Origin: Bacteroidales bacterium
Lineage (GTDB): Bacteria > Bacteroidota > Bacteroidia > Bacteroidales > UBA932
Direction: 5' to 3'
DNA: 41,269 nucleotides
Assembly: GCA_017625535.1 (NCBI GenBank)
Contig: JAGAKR010000002.1
Span: forward strand, 1 to 41,269
Shown here: positions 33,045 to 41,169 of the stretch, one piece after another
How positions within the stretch are numbered: the first letter of the stretch is position 1
How the letters are laid out: every line of letters begins with the position of its first letter
Notes under the pieces: model-generated
What the model saw: only the letters and a program-made list of their open reading frames with translations
What the model was told of the DNA's origin: nothing
The model's database searches: none
Program-made: the position numbers and the translations under genes

Positions 33045-33199
33045 AACATCAATGAATTGAAGAAAAACGATATGAGACAGAAGATGATTGCCGCTGCTAT
33101 AGAGACAATGAAAATGGCATCCCTCTTCTTGTGGGGGAGAAGAATCCACTGTGGGGATTCTTTAAGGTGCTGCAATGTGGAAATGCGGTGTTGTGGCAT
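33041..33199 (-). CDS. 52-residue single-pass membrane protein before the exporter
   Basis: I know no family for this. The protein has a basic, His-containing N-terminal half (MPQHRISTLQHLKESPQW) and one hydrophobic C-terminal segment (about residues 27-49). It is predicted to sit in the inner membrane with the N-terminus inside. The stop codon overlaps the exporter start as ATGA, strong evidence that it is a translated gene in the exporter operon. Small membrane proteins in such loci are often immunity or accessory proteins. It could also be a remnant of an adaptor N-terminus. The frame can be read upstream to a TTG at 33235, but the ATG at 33199 is preferred. Confidence 0.65.
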   Translation of the reverse strand: MPQHRISTLQHLKESPQWILLPHKKRDAIFIVSIAAAIIFCLISFFFNSLML

Positions 33200-33280
33200 A
33201 GCGTTCCATTTTTTTGCAAAAATGGGAAACGGCAATGCTTTATGCCGGGTAAAACGTAAAATTTACCCCAAGAATTTTTC

Positions 33281-33781
33281 TTAAGAAAAAATCTTCTCTA
33301 AAAAAGGAAAAAAATTGCGGTGGAAATGCTCCAGAAAGGCATATCCCTTTGAACCGTCCAATATCCCCTGTGGAATTATATTGAACATATTGTTCAGATG
33401 ATTTATAAGATAAACTGCCACACTCAGGATTATTGTGGCCTTCAGGGCCCCGAAAAGGAAACCCAAAAGACGGTTGAGCCAACCGAGCAGGCTCAGTTTT
33501 ATTATCCCCTCTATCCCTTTTCCTATAAAGTGCGCCAGAATCATTACAATGATGAATATTACAACAAACATTATTATGTGCAGGGTGTTCTGGGCAATGG
33601 AGAGTGAAAGGAGTTCCTTTGCCTGGGCGGAGAGATATGCGGTGAACTTGAATGCACACCATATTCCAAGCAGAAGGGCGGCTATGCTCACTATTTGCCT
33701 TACAAACCCTTTGAAGATTCCCCATACCGCTGAGGCTGCTATAATTACAAGAATTATGATGTCCAATGCTCCTATATCCAT
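33281..33781 (-). CDS. CvpA family membrane protein
   Basis: This 166-residue protein has four predicted membrane segments. The family start is MDIGALDIIILVIIAASAVWGIFKGFVRQ, and there is a GW-NRLLGFLFGALKATI segment in the middle. CvpA was named for colicin V production in E. coli but is a general membrane protein of uncertain function, so its place ahead of a peptide exporter is not proof of a link. The start is the ATG at 33781; the longer frame uses a TTG inside the promoter. It has a consensus promoter overlapping that of the divergent ileS, and lies 81 bases before the 52-residue protein gene. Confidence 0.9.
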   Translation of the reverse strand: MDIGALDIIILVIIAASAVWGIFKGFVRQIVSIAALLLGIWCAFKFTAYLSAQAKELLSLSIAQNTLHIIMFVVIFIIVMILAHFIGKGIEGIIKLSLLGWLNRLLGFLFGALKATIILSVAVYLINHLNNMFNIIPQGILDGSKGYAFLEHFHRNFFPFLEKIFS

Positions 33782-33795
33782 CTGTAGGTAATTTT

Positions 33796-33826
33796 TTTTC
33801 AAAAATAGGTATTTATCTTATCTTTG
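33796..33826 (+). promoter_or_regulatory. ileS promoter (-7 TATCTTTG)
   Basis: TATCTTTG (33819-33826) matches TAnnTTTG, with a T-rich -33 region 18-19 bases upstream. The ileS ATG is 33 bases downstream. It overlaps the cvpA promoter face to face. Confidence 0.65.
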
Positions 33827-33830
33827 CAAA
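33800..33830 (-). promoter_or_regulatory. cvpA promoter (TTTG-N19-TATTTTTG)
   Basis: On the minus strand TTTG (33830-33827) and TATTTTTG (33807-33800) are spaced by 19 bases, an exact match to the Bacteroidota primary promoter consensus. Its -33 box is adjacent to the -7 box of the ileS promoter on the other strand. Confidence 0.7.
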
Positions 33831-33859
33831 TTCAAAATTATTATAATAAAATCTCAAAA

Positions 33860-36800
33860 ATGGGTTTCGCGGAATATAAAAAACTCGATTTAACAGAGAT
33901 AAATCGTAGTGTACTGGAAAAATGGAAAGCAGAAAAATGCTTTGAGAATACCCTTAAGGCAAGAGAGGGGGCAAAGAAGTTTGTATTTTTTGAAGGCCCG
34001 CCTTCTGCAAACGGTATGCCCGGCATACACCACGTAATGGCAAGGGCCATAAAGGATGCGTTCTGCAGGTTCAAGACTCAGAGCGGATATCTTGTACAGA
34101 GGAAGGCCGGTTGGGATACTCACGGACTCCCTGTGGAGTTGGGTGTGGAGAAGATGCTCGGCATTACAAAGGAAGATATCGGGAAGAAGATTTCTGTGGA
34201 TGATTATAACAACGCCTGCCGCAAGGAGGTGATGAAATATACAAAGGAGTGGGTTTCACTTACTGAGAGGATAGGTTATTGGGTGGATATGGACAACCCT
34301 TACATCACCTATGACAACAAGTACATTGAGACTTTGTGGTATCTGCTCAAGGACATTTATGGCAAAGGGCTACTTTACAAGGGATATACCATACAGCCTT
34401 ATTCGCCAGCAGCGGGTACAGGCTTGAGTTCTCACGAACTCAACCAGCCGGGCTGTTACCGCGATGTAAAGGATACTACAGTTGTAGGTCAGTTCAGGAT
34501 TAAGGATCCTAAGCCTGAAATGGCACAGTGGGGTACCCCTTACTTCATTGCGTGGACCACAACCCCTTGGACACTTCCTTCAAATGTGGCACTTTGTGTG
34601 GGTCCAAAAATTGATTATGTAGCTGTACAGACATATAACGGATATACCGGTGAGAAGATTACAGTAGTGCTTGCAAAGAACCTGCTGTATTCACATTTCA
34701 ACAAGAAGGCTGAGGGGATTGCCCTTGAGGATTACAAGCAGGGAGACAAACTCATTCCGTTCAAGGTGGTTGGCGAGTACAAGGGACCTGAACTTGTGGG
34801 TATGGAGTATGAGCAACTTATCCCATGGGTGAAACCGGTATCGGTTGATGAGAAGGGCAAATGGAGCGATGCTTCAGACAAGGCGTTCCGTATCATTCCT
34901 GGTGATTATGTAACTACAGAGGACGGTACAGGAATTGTGCACATTGCACCTACATTCGGTGCTGATGATGCATTTGTGGCACGTGCTGCAGGTATTCCGT
35001 CATTGTTTATGATAAACAAGAGCGGGGAGACACGCCCTATGGTAGACCTTACAGGCAAATTCTATCTTATGGATGAACTTGATGAGGAGTTTGTAAAGGA
35101 GTGCGTGGATGTTGAGGCATACAAGGAGTTTGAGGGAAGATGGGTGAAGAATGCATATGATCCTCAGTTTACCGTAAACAAGGTGTATGATGAGAAGGCT
35201 GCCGCTGCTGCAGAGACATTGGACATTTACATCTGCCTTATGATGAAGGGTGCCAACAAGGCATTCAAGATAGAGAAGCATACACACAACTATCCTCATT
35301 GCTGGAGAACCGACAAGCCGGTGCTTTATTATCCGCTGGATTCGTGGTTCATCAGGAGCACTGCAGTGCAGGATGAACTTATTGCCCTTAACAAGACAAT
35401 GAACTGGAAACCTGAGAGCACAGGTACAGGCCGTTTTGGCAAGTGGCTTGAGAACCTGCAGGACTGGAACCTTTCACGCAGCCGTTATTGGGGTACTCCG
35501 CTCCCTATCTGGAGGACAGAGGACAAGAAGGAGGAGAAGTGCATAGGTTCTGCCCAGGAGTTGTACAATGAACTTGAAAAATCTGTTGCAGCAGGCTTTA
35601 TGGCTTCAAACCCATTGAAGGATAAAGGGTTTGTACCTGGAGATTTCTCAAAGGAAAATTATGAGAAGATAGATCTCCACAGACCATATGTAGACGGTTA
35701 TATTCTGGTTTCGGAGAGCGGAAAACCTATGAAGAGGGAACTTGATCTCATTGACGTATGGTTTGATTCAGGAGCCATGCCGTTTGCCCAGGAGGGTTTG
35801 GAGAATCTTGGCAAGCCTGAGTTCGGACAGACAGCAGACTTCATTGCCGAGGGTGTTGACCAGACACGCGGATGGTTCTTTACCCTGCACGCAATTTCCA
35901 CTATGGTTAACAAGCGCATTGCATACAAGACAGTGCTTTCAAATGGTCTTGTGCTTGACAAGGACGGCAACAAGATGAGCAAGAGGTTGGGTAATGCGGT
36001 TGATCCGTTCAAGGCACTTGATGAGTACGGTGCAGACTCCCTGAGGTGGTATATGCTTACAAATGCACAGCCTTGGGACAATCTCAAGTTTGATTTTGCA
36101 GGTGTGGATGAGGTAAAGAGGAAATTCTTCGGTACCTTGTACAACACTTACTCGTTCTTTGCGTTGTATGCAAATGTTGACGGCTTCAACAACAAGGCAC
36201 CGCAGGTTCCTGTAGAGAAGAGGCCTGAGATTGACCGTTGGGTGATTTCATACCTCAATACCCTTATAAAGGAGGTTAAGGAGTGTTATGAGAACTATGA
36301 TGTTACAACAGCAGGAAGGAAGATTCAGGATTTTGTATGTGACCATTTGAGCAACTGGTATGTAAGGCTCAACAGGAAACGTTTCTGGGGCGGTTCAATG
36401 ACAGAGGACAAACTTGCGGCATATCAGACATTGTATTCTTGTCTGGAGAGTGTTGCAATTCTTGCAGCCCCTATTGCTCCGTTCTTTATGGAGAGGCTGT
36501 TCCTCGACCTCAACGCAGTTTCGGGTGCACATCCTGAGAACTCGGTACATCTTGTGCTTATGCCTGAGGTTGAAGAGAAATATATTGACAAGGATCTTGA
36601 GGAGAGGATGGCACTTGCCCAGTTGGGTACCTCTATGGTGTTGGCCTTGAGAAAGAAGGTGAACATAAAGGTAAGGCAGCCTCTTGCAAAAATCATCATC
36701 CCGGTATTGGATTCTAGGATACAGGAGCAGTTGGAGAAGGTGAAGAATCTTGTGCTTGGAGAGATAAATGTTAAGGAGATAGAGTTCATTACAAATACAG

Positions 36801-37348
36801 AGGGACTCATAACCAAGAAGATAAAGCCTAACTTCAAGACATTGGGCAAGAAGTACGGCAAAATGATGAAGGACATTGCGGCAGCATTCGGACAGTTCCA
36901 GCAGAGCGATATCTCAAAGATAGAGGCTGCCGGTACATATACATTTGCTATGGCACAGGGTGATGTTACTCTTGAGCCTGCCGATTATGAGATAACTTCT
37001 GAGGATATGCCGGGCTGGCTTGTTGCAACTGAGGGAAAACTTACTGTTGCGCTTGACATTACCATTACTGACACCCTGAGGAAAGAGGGTATTGCCCGTG
37101 AACTCATAAACAGGATCCAGAACTTGAGGAAGGAGAAGGATTTTGAGATTACAGACAGGGTTGAGGTGAAGATATGCAGGAGAGATGATGTTGAGGAGTC
37201 TTTGGCAGAGTTTGCCGGATATGTGTGCGAGCAGACCCTTTGTGAGGACATTCAGATAACAGATTCCCTTGAGGATGCCGATGAGGTTGAATGGGGCAAT
37301 GACGAGGTATTGCGCATATCAATTAAATTGTTAAATTTGCCACTTTAA
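33860..37348 (+). CDS. ileS: isoleucine-tRNA ligase
   Basis: This 1162-residue class I aminoacyl-tRNA synthetase charges tRNA-Ile. The HIGH motif appears as GIHH (residues 55-58, in GPPSANGMPGIHHVMARAIKD), a form seen in Bacteroidetes. The editing (CP1) domain contains WTTTPWTLPSN. KMSKR begins at residue 705. An anticodon-binding domain and a long C-terminal extension follow, fitting the eukaryote-like IleS type. The start is the ATG at 33860 (MGFAEYKKL); the open frame back to 33824 would begin with a TTG inside the -7 promoter box. The TraR/DksA-like gene follows after 11 bases. Confidence 0.98.
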   Translation: MGFAEYKKLDLTEINRSVLEKWKAEKCFENTLKAREGAKKFVFFEGPPSANGMPGIHHVMARAIKDAFCRFKTQSGYLVQRKAGWDTHGLPVELGVEKMLGITKEDIGKKISVDDYNNACRKEVMKYTKEWVSLTERIGYWVDMDNPYITYDNKYIETLWYLLKDIYGKGLLYKGYTIQPYSPAAGTGLSSHELNQPGCYRDVKDTTVVGQFRIKDPKPEMAQWGTPYFIAWTTTPWTLPSNVALCVGPKIDYVAVQTYNGYTGEKITVVLAKNLLYSHFNKKAEGIALEDYKQGDKLIPFKVVGEYKGPELVGMEYEQLIPWVKPVSVDEKGKWSDASDKAFRIIPGDYVTTEDGTGIVHIAPTFGADDAFVARAAGIPSLFMINKSGETRPMVDLTGKFYLMDELDEEFVKECVDVEAYKEFEGRWVKNAYDPQFTVNKVYDEKAAAAAETLDIYICLMMKGANKAFKIEKHTHNYPHCWRTDKPVLYYPLDSWFIRSTAVQDELIALNKTMNWKPESTGTGRFGKWLENLQDWNLSRSRYWGTPLPIWRTEDKKEEKCIGSAQELYNELEKSVAAGFMASNPLKDKGFVPGDFSKENYEKIDLHRPYVDGYILVSESGKPMKRELDLIDVWFDSGAMPFAQEGLENLGKPEFGQTADFIAEGVDQTRGWFFTLHAISTMVNKRIAYKTVLSNGLVLDKDGNKMSKRLGNAVDPFKALDEYGADSLRWYMLTNAQPWDNLKFDFAGVDEVKRKFFGTLYNTYSFFALYANVDGFNNKAPQVPVEKRPEIDRWVISYLNTLIKEVKECYENYDVTTAGRKIQDFVCDHLSNWYVRLNRKRFWGGSMTEDKLAAYQTLYSCLESVAILAAPIAPFFMERLFLDLNAVSGAHPENSVHLVLMPEVEEKYIDKDLEERMALAQLGTSMVLALRKKVNIKVRQPLAKIIIPVLDSRIQEQLEKVKNLVLGEINVKEIEFITNTEGLITKKIKPNFKTLGKKYGKMMKDIAAAFGQFQQSDISKIEAAGTYTFAMAQGDVTLEPADYEITSEDMPGWLVATEGKLTVALDITITDTLRKEGIARELINRIQNLRKEKDFEITDRVEVKICRRDDVEESLAEFAGYVCEQTLCEDIQITDSLEDADEVEWGNDEVLRISIKLLNLPL

Positions 37349-37359
37349 ATCAAAGAGTT

Positions 37360-37737
37360 ATGGAGACAGAGAAAGTAAGGTACAGCGATGCTGAGTTGCA
37401 GGAGTTCAAGGAACTCATTCTTCAGAAACTGGAGACAGCAAAGATGGACTACGAAGAGTTGAGGGCTGCAATTACCCATAGTGCCAGCAATGGCGTTGAG
37501 GATACATCCCCAACATTCAAGGTACTTGAAGAGGGCGCATCTTCGCTTTCCAAAGAGGAGTCGGGCCAGTTGGCACAGAGACAGTACAAATTCATACAGT
37601 CTTTGGAGGCAGCCCTTATCCGTATAGAGAACAAGACCTATGGTGTGTGCAGGGAGACTGGAAAACTTATCCCTAAGGAGAGGCTTATGCTGGTTCCGCA
37701 CGCAACATTGAGTGTAGAGGCTAAAAACAAGAGATAA
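37360..37737 (+). CDS. TraR/DksA family protein, zinc site degenerate
   Basis: This 125-residue protein has the coiled-coil N-terminal part and the C-terminal globular part of the TraR/DksA family, with YGVCRETGKLIPKERLMLVPHATLSVEA. Only the first of the usual four zinc cysteines is left, since the CVEC-type pair reads SVEA. The family binds the secondary channel of RNA polymerase, or similar sites, and alters initiation; whether this member does so is unknown. It is located between ileS and lspA, 3 bases before lspA, an arrangement common in Bacteroidetes. Confidence 0.9.
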   Translation: METEKVRYSDAELQEFKELILQKLETAKMDYEELRAAITHSASNGVEDTSPTFKVLEEGASSLSKEESGQLAQRQYKFIQSLEAALIRIENKTYGVCRETGKLIPKERLMLVPHATLSVEAKNKR

Positions 37738-37740
37738 TTT

Positions 37741-38364
37741 ATGAAGTTATCCAAAGGTACTCTCATTACCCTGTTTGTGGTGTTGCTCCTTGTGGCAGAC
37801 CAGGCTATAAAGTTTGCAGTAAAGTTGAACATGACAATAGGGGAGAGCATTCCGGTGTTCGGCAACTGGTTTCAGATATGCTTTATTGAGAACAACGGAA
37901 TGGCGTTTGGAATGCAGTTCGGAGGTTCTTTGGGCAAATTGGCTCTGAGCCTTTTCAGGGTTGTACTTATTGGATTCATCATTGTTTATCTCAGGAAACT
38001 GATAAAGAAAGCGGATACTCCCACAGGTATTCTTGTGGGGCTTTCGCTTGTTTTGGTTGGAGCAATAGGAAATGTGGTTGACTGCCTTTTTTACGGGGAG
38101 ATATTCAGTGAGTCAACCTATACAAGGGTTGCGGAACTTTTCCCTCCAGGAGGCGGCTATTCCGGATTCCTTTACGGAAAGGTTGTAGATATGTTCTATT
38201 TCCCCATTATAAATACAACCTGGCCCGATTGGGTTCCTGTATGGGGAGGAGAGGAATTTGTCTTTTTCCAGCCAATTTTCAATTTTGCTGATGCCTGCAT
38301 ATCTGTTGCAGTGATTTATATGCTGCTATTCCAGAGAAAGTTCTTTGCAGAAGACAAAAAATAA
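37741..38364 (+). CDS. lspA: lipoprotein signal peptidase (signal peptidase II)
   Basis: This 207-residue inner-membrane aspartyl protease removes signal peptides from prolipoproteins. Four membrane segments are visible. The catalytic aspartates are D114 (GNVVDCL) and D184 (NFADACISV), and ENNGMAFGM is the conserved NxG-type loop. The protein is longer than the 160-170 residues of E. coli LspA because of an insert at about 117-165 before the last conserved block, as in other Bacteroidetes. It ends at a strong bidirectional terminator. Confidence 0.97.
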   Translation: MKLSKGTLITLFVVLLLVADQAIKFAVKLNMTIGESIPVFGNWFQICFIENNGMAFGMQFGGSLGKLALSLFRVVLIGFIIVYLRKLIKKADTPTGILVGLSLVLVGAIGNVVDCLFYGEIFSESTYTRVAELFPPGGGYSGFLYGKVVDMFYFPIINTTWPDWVPVWGGEEFVFFQPIFNFADACISVAVIYMLLFQRKFFAEDKK

Positions 38365-38390
38365 GAAAACGCGCCCTGTGGCGCGTTTTC
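38365..38390. terminator. bidirectional terminator between lspA and the sigma factor gene
   Basis: A perfect 11-bp stem pairs GAAAACGCGCC with GGCGCGTTTTC around the loop CTGT. It serves both convergent genes. Confidence 0.92.
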
Positions 38391-38399
38391 CATTTTATA

Positions 38400-38891
38400 T
38401 CATTTCTTTATTTTTTCCATCAATTTCTGTCGGGAAAAATGTATCCTGCTCTTTACAGTACCAAGGTGGAGGCCAAGTTCATCCGCTATTTCCTGGTATT
38501 TGTATCCGCTGTCGTGCATCTGGAATGGAATCCTGAATTCAGGCTCCAGTGAATTTACCATTGCGGTAAGTTCGCGGAAGTTGTAGTCGCTCTCGGGACT
38601 TGTCTGTGCAGGTCTGCTTGTTATTACAAATTCCTGTACATCTTTATTGAAAATTGCCTGTTTCTTTACCCTACGTCTGTAGTCGTTTATGAAGGTATTT
38701 TTCATAATTGTGTACATCCAGGCCTTGATGTTTGTCTGCTCATCAAATTTGTCCTGGTTATAGAAAGCCTTGAAATAAGTTTCTTGAACCAAATCTTTAG
38801 CATCATCCATATTTGAGGTGAGGCTGTAAGCGTACCTTGTAAGGCTTGGTTCCAGGTTAATAATCTCGTTATGGAATTTTGAATCAGCCAT
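38400..38891 (-). CDS. ECF-type RNA polymerase sigma factor
   Basis: This 163-residue sigma-70 family protein has region 2 (residues about 15-80: LTRYAYSLTSNMDDAKDLVQETYFKAF and AWMYTIMKNTFINDYRR) and region 4 (about 105-160: LEPEFRIPFQMHDSGYKYQEIADELGLHLGTVKSRIHFSR). No anti-sigma gene lies next to it, so its control is not evident here. The start is the ATG at 38891; the longer frame begins with TTG. It is divergent from the response regulator gene, with a 223-base gap that holds dyads and direct repeats. Confidence 0.93.
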   Translation of the reverse strand: MADSKFHNEIINLEPSLTRYAYSLTSNMDDAKDLVQETYFKAFYNQDKFDEQTNIKAWMYTIMKNTFINDYRRRVKKQAIFNKDVQEFVITSRPAQTSPESDYNFRELTAMVNSLEPEFRIPFQMHDSGYKYQEIADELGLHLGTVKSRIHFSRQKLMEKIKK

Positions 38892-38921
38892 AATAGTTAA
38901 GATTATCTGATTAACCAATTT

Positions 38922-38940
38922 CAGTAAAAAAGGTTTACTG
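38922..38940. promoter_or_regulatory. dyad upstream of the sigma factor gene
   Basis: CAGTAAA and TTTACTG form a perfect 7-bp inverted repeat with a 5-base spacer, 31 bases upstream of the sigma factor ATG. A second dyad, GTTAA-N10-TTAAC (38896-38915), lies between it and the gene. These are candidate operators; no protein can be assigned. Confidence 0.4.
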
Positions 38941-39055
38941 ACCTGTCCTAGTTTTAAAGAGGTTTTGTCTCTCTGGCTTCCGTTTGCGAAATTAGGAAGT
39001 TGTTTTTTTACAATAATTAACGGGTGGTGTATTTATTGTTAAGTTTCGGTGACTT

Positions 39056-39077
39056 TTTCAGAATTGTTTCAGAATTA
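39056..39077 (+). promoter_or_regulatory. tandem 11-bp repeat, candidate response-regulator site
   Basis: TTTCAGAATTG is followed immediately by TTTCAGAATTA. Direct repeats at 11-base spacing are the usual binding layout of OmpR/PhoB-type regulators. They lie just upstream of a near-consensus -7 box (TTTCTTTG, about 39083-39090) and 38 bases before the response regulator ATG, so autoregulation is likely. Confidence 0.5.
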
Positions 39078-39114
39078 TGTATTTTCTTTGTAATGGAAAA
39101 TGTAACGGAAACTT

Positions 39115-39789
39115 ATGAAGATTCTTATTGTAGAGGATGAGCCTCAGTTGCAGGAGGTTATACGCCGTACCCTTGAGAAGGAGCGTTATGTGGTGGAGAG
39201 TGCAGGGAGCCTTGCGGAGGCACTTGAGAAGACTGGAGTATATGATTATGAGTGCATATTGCTGGACATTATGCTTCCCGATGGAAGCGGGCTCACCCTG
39301 CTTGAAGAGTTGAAGAAGTTGAGGAAAAAGGAGAATGTGATAATAATTTCTGCCAAGGATTCAATAGAGGACAAGATTGCGGGGCTTGATCTGGGGGCAG
39401 ATGATTACCTTGCCAAACCTTTCCACATTGCGGAACTTGTAGCCAGGGTAAGGAGTGTCATACGCCGCAGGCATAGGGATGGGGAGAATACAATCCAGGT
39501 AGGGAATGTGCTCCTTTATCCCGACAACTTCAAGGTTGAGGTGGCAGGTTCACCTGTTGAACTCAGCCGGAAGGAGTATGACATTCTCCATTATTTCCTG
39601 AACAGGCCGGGGAGGCTTGTAAACAAGAGCACCCTTGCTGAATCTGTATGGGGAGACCATATAGACCAGGTTGATAATTATGATTTTATGTATGCGCAGA
39701 TGAAGAATCTGAGGAAGAAGCTTTCAGATGCCGGTGCTGATATAGAGATAAAGGCCGTATATGGGGCCGGATATAAACTTGTAGAGTAA
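39115..39789 (+). CDS. OmpR-family response regulator
   Basis: This 224-residue regulator has an N-terminal receiver domain (residues 1-120) with the acidic pocket E7-D8, phospho-acceptor D51 (LLDIMLP) and the conserved Lys in LAKPF. A C-terminal winged-helix DNA-binding domain carries ELSRKEYDILHYFLNRPGRLV and ends VYGAGYKL. The cognate kinase follows after 12 bases. The signal and regulon are not evident. A tandem 11-bp repeat before the promoter suggests it controls its own operon. Confidence 0.96.
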   Translation: MKILIVEDEPQLQEVIRRTLEKERYVVESAGSLAEALEKTGVYDYECILLDIMLPDGSGLTLLEELKKLRKKENVIIISAKDSIEDKIAGLDLGADDYLAKPFHIAELVARVRSVIRRRHRDGENTIQVGNVLLYPDNFKVEVAGSPVELSRKEYDILHYFLNRPGRLVNKSTLAESVWGDHIDQVDNYDFMYAQMKNLRKKLSDAGADIEIKAVYGAGYKLVE

Positions 39790-39801
39790 ATTATCGGGAA
39801 G

Positions 39802-41082
39802 ATGAAACTTTCTTACAGGGTATTTTCCAGATTGTCCGTTGGGGTTGTGGCTGTCCTTTCCATTTGGGCGGTGTGCTTTTATTTTGCCATTATGGATGAG
39901 GTTACAGATGAGGTGGATGATTCCCTTGAGGATTATTCAGAGATGATAATAAGGCGCTCCCTTGCCGGGGAGACTCTCCCTTCAAATGACAGCGGGTCCA
40001 ATAACCAGTATTTTATAAAGGAGGTTACACCGCAGTGGGCAATGGGAAGGCCTGCTGTTGAGTACAAGGATTCGATGGTTTATATTGTTGCAAAAAATGA
40101 GACTGAGCCTGCAAGGATATATACTACCATATTTATGGATAAGGAGGGGCGGTATTTTCAGTTGGAGGTTTCTGTACCTACAATAGAGAAGGCTGATTTG
40201 AGGGAGTCTATAGTTTATCTTATTGTGGGGCTTTATGTGGTGCTTCTGCTTGCTTTCATGCTTATAAATTATTTTGTGTTCAGGAGGTCGATGAAGCCTT
40301 TTTATGCCATTCTGGATTGGCTGGATGCCACCAGACCTGGAAGCGGTTCCGGCGGGCCTGCGGTGGATACGGACACAACGGAGTTCCGCAAACTTGGGGA
40401 GGCCCTTGCCAGGTATTCAAATCATAGCGAAGAGTTGTTCAAACAGCAGAAACAGTTCATTGGGGATGCTTCTCACGAGGTGCAGACTCCTGTGGCCATA
40501 TGCATAAACCGCATAGAGATGCTTATGGAAGATGAATCCGTAACGCAGAAACAGATGGAGGAACTGCAGAAAGTGCACAAGACTCTTGGGTATGTTTCAA
40601 GGCTCAACAAATCACTGCTGTTGCTTACAAAAATTGACAACAACCAGTTCTGCGATGTGGAGGATGTGGATATGAATGCCATTCTCAGGAATGTTGCCGA
40701 GGATTATACGGAGGTGTATGCGTATAAGGAGGTTTCTCTGGCATTGGAGGAGAATGGTGTGTTTGATGTGAGGATCAACAGGACACTTGCGGGGATCCTT
40801 GCTGCAAATCTTGTAAAGAATGCCTTTGTCCATAATGTGCAGGGGGGCAGGGTGCAGATCAGTTGCTCTTCAGACAAAATAGAGTTCTGCAATACTGCTT
40901 ACGGTGAGGCTCTGGATTCTGCTTGTGTCTTTGAACGGTTCTGGCAGGGAAGCCGCAAAGAGGGTTCTGCTGGCCTTGGCCTTGCCATTGCCCAGGCAAT
41001 CTGCAGACACTTCAACCTCTCCCTGGAATACAAATACAACAAAGGGATGCACTGCTTTACCATCAGCAGACAGATTTCATAA
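39802..41082 (+). CDS. sensor histidine kinase paired with the response regulator
   Basis: This 426-residue membrane kinase has two membrane segments (about residues 10-30 and 136-157) around an extracytoplasmic domain of about 105 residues. The DHp domain has H225 in GDASHEVQTPVA. The catalytic domain has the N box NLVKNAFVHN and a C-terminal GLGLAIAQAI. The G1 box is weak: the usual DxGxG region reads FCNTAYGEAL, which is common in small Bacteroidetes kinases of this group. No clear HAMP domain is seen. It is 12 bases downstream of its response regulator and is the last gene in the window. Confidence 0.94.
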   Translation: MKLSYRVFSRLSVGVVAVLSIWAVCFYFAIMDEVTDEVDDSLEDYSEMIIRRSLAGETLPSNDSGSNNQYFIKEVTPQWAMGRPAVEYKDSMVYIVAKNETEPARIYTTIFMDKEGRYFQLEVSVPTIEKADLRESIVYLIVGLYVVLLLAFMLINYFVFRRSMKPFYAILDWLDATRPGSGSGGPAVDTDTTEFRKLGEALARYSNHSEELFKQQKQFIGDASHEVQTPVAICINRIEMLMEDESVTQKQMEELQKVHKTLGYVSRLNKSLLLLTKIDNNQFCDVEDVDMNAILRNVAEDYTEVYAYKEVSLALEENGVFDVRINRTLAGILAANLVKNAFVHNVQGGRVQISCSSDKIEFCNTAYGEALDSACVFERFWQGSRKEGSAGLGLAIAQAICRHFNLSLEYKYNKGMHCFTISRQIS

Positions 41083-41169
41083 CATATCAACAATTATCCT
41101 GTATATTCCATTACCAGAAATATTGGTTCTATGTTCAGCCTTCCACCAGGCTTGCAATCTATTGCATCT

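Noticed and set aside
33045-33149. A 35-residue N-terminal extension of the C39-ABC exporter from a GTG start
   Set aside because: The added residues do not resemble C39 proteins and would overlap the microprotein gene; the ATG at 33044 overlaps that gene's stop as ATGA.
33206-33265. Palindromic A/T runs and GGGTAAA/TTTACCC between cvpA and the microprotein gene as a terminator or operator
   Set aside because: The stems are short, A/T-rich and not followed by a U-run, so nothing specific can be claimed.
33281-33781. CvpA as direct proof of bacteriocin production
   Set aside because: The name comes from one E. coli phenotype. CvpA is widespread and here lies next to ileS with its own promoter, so it was not used as evidence for the peptide system.
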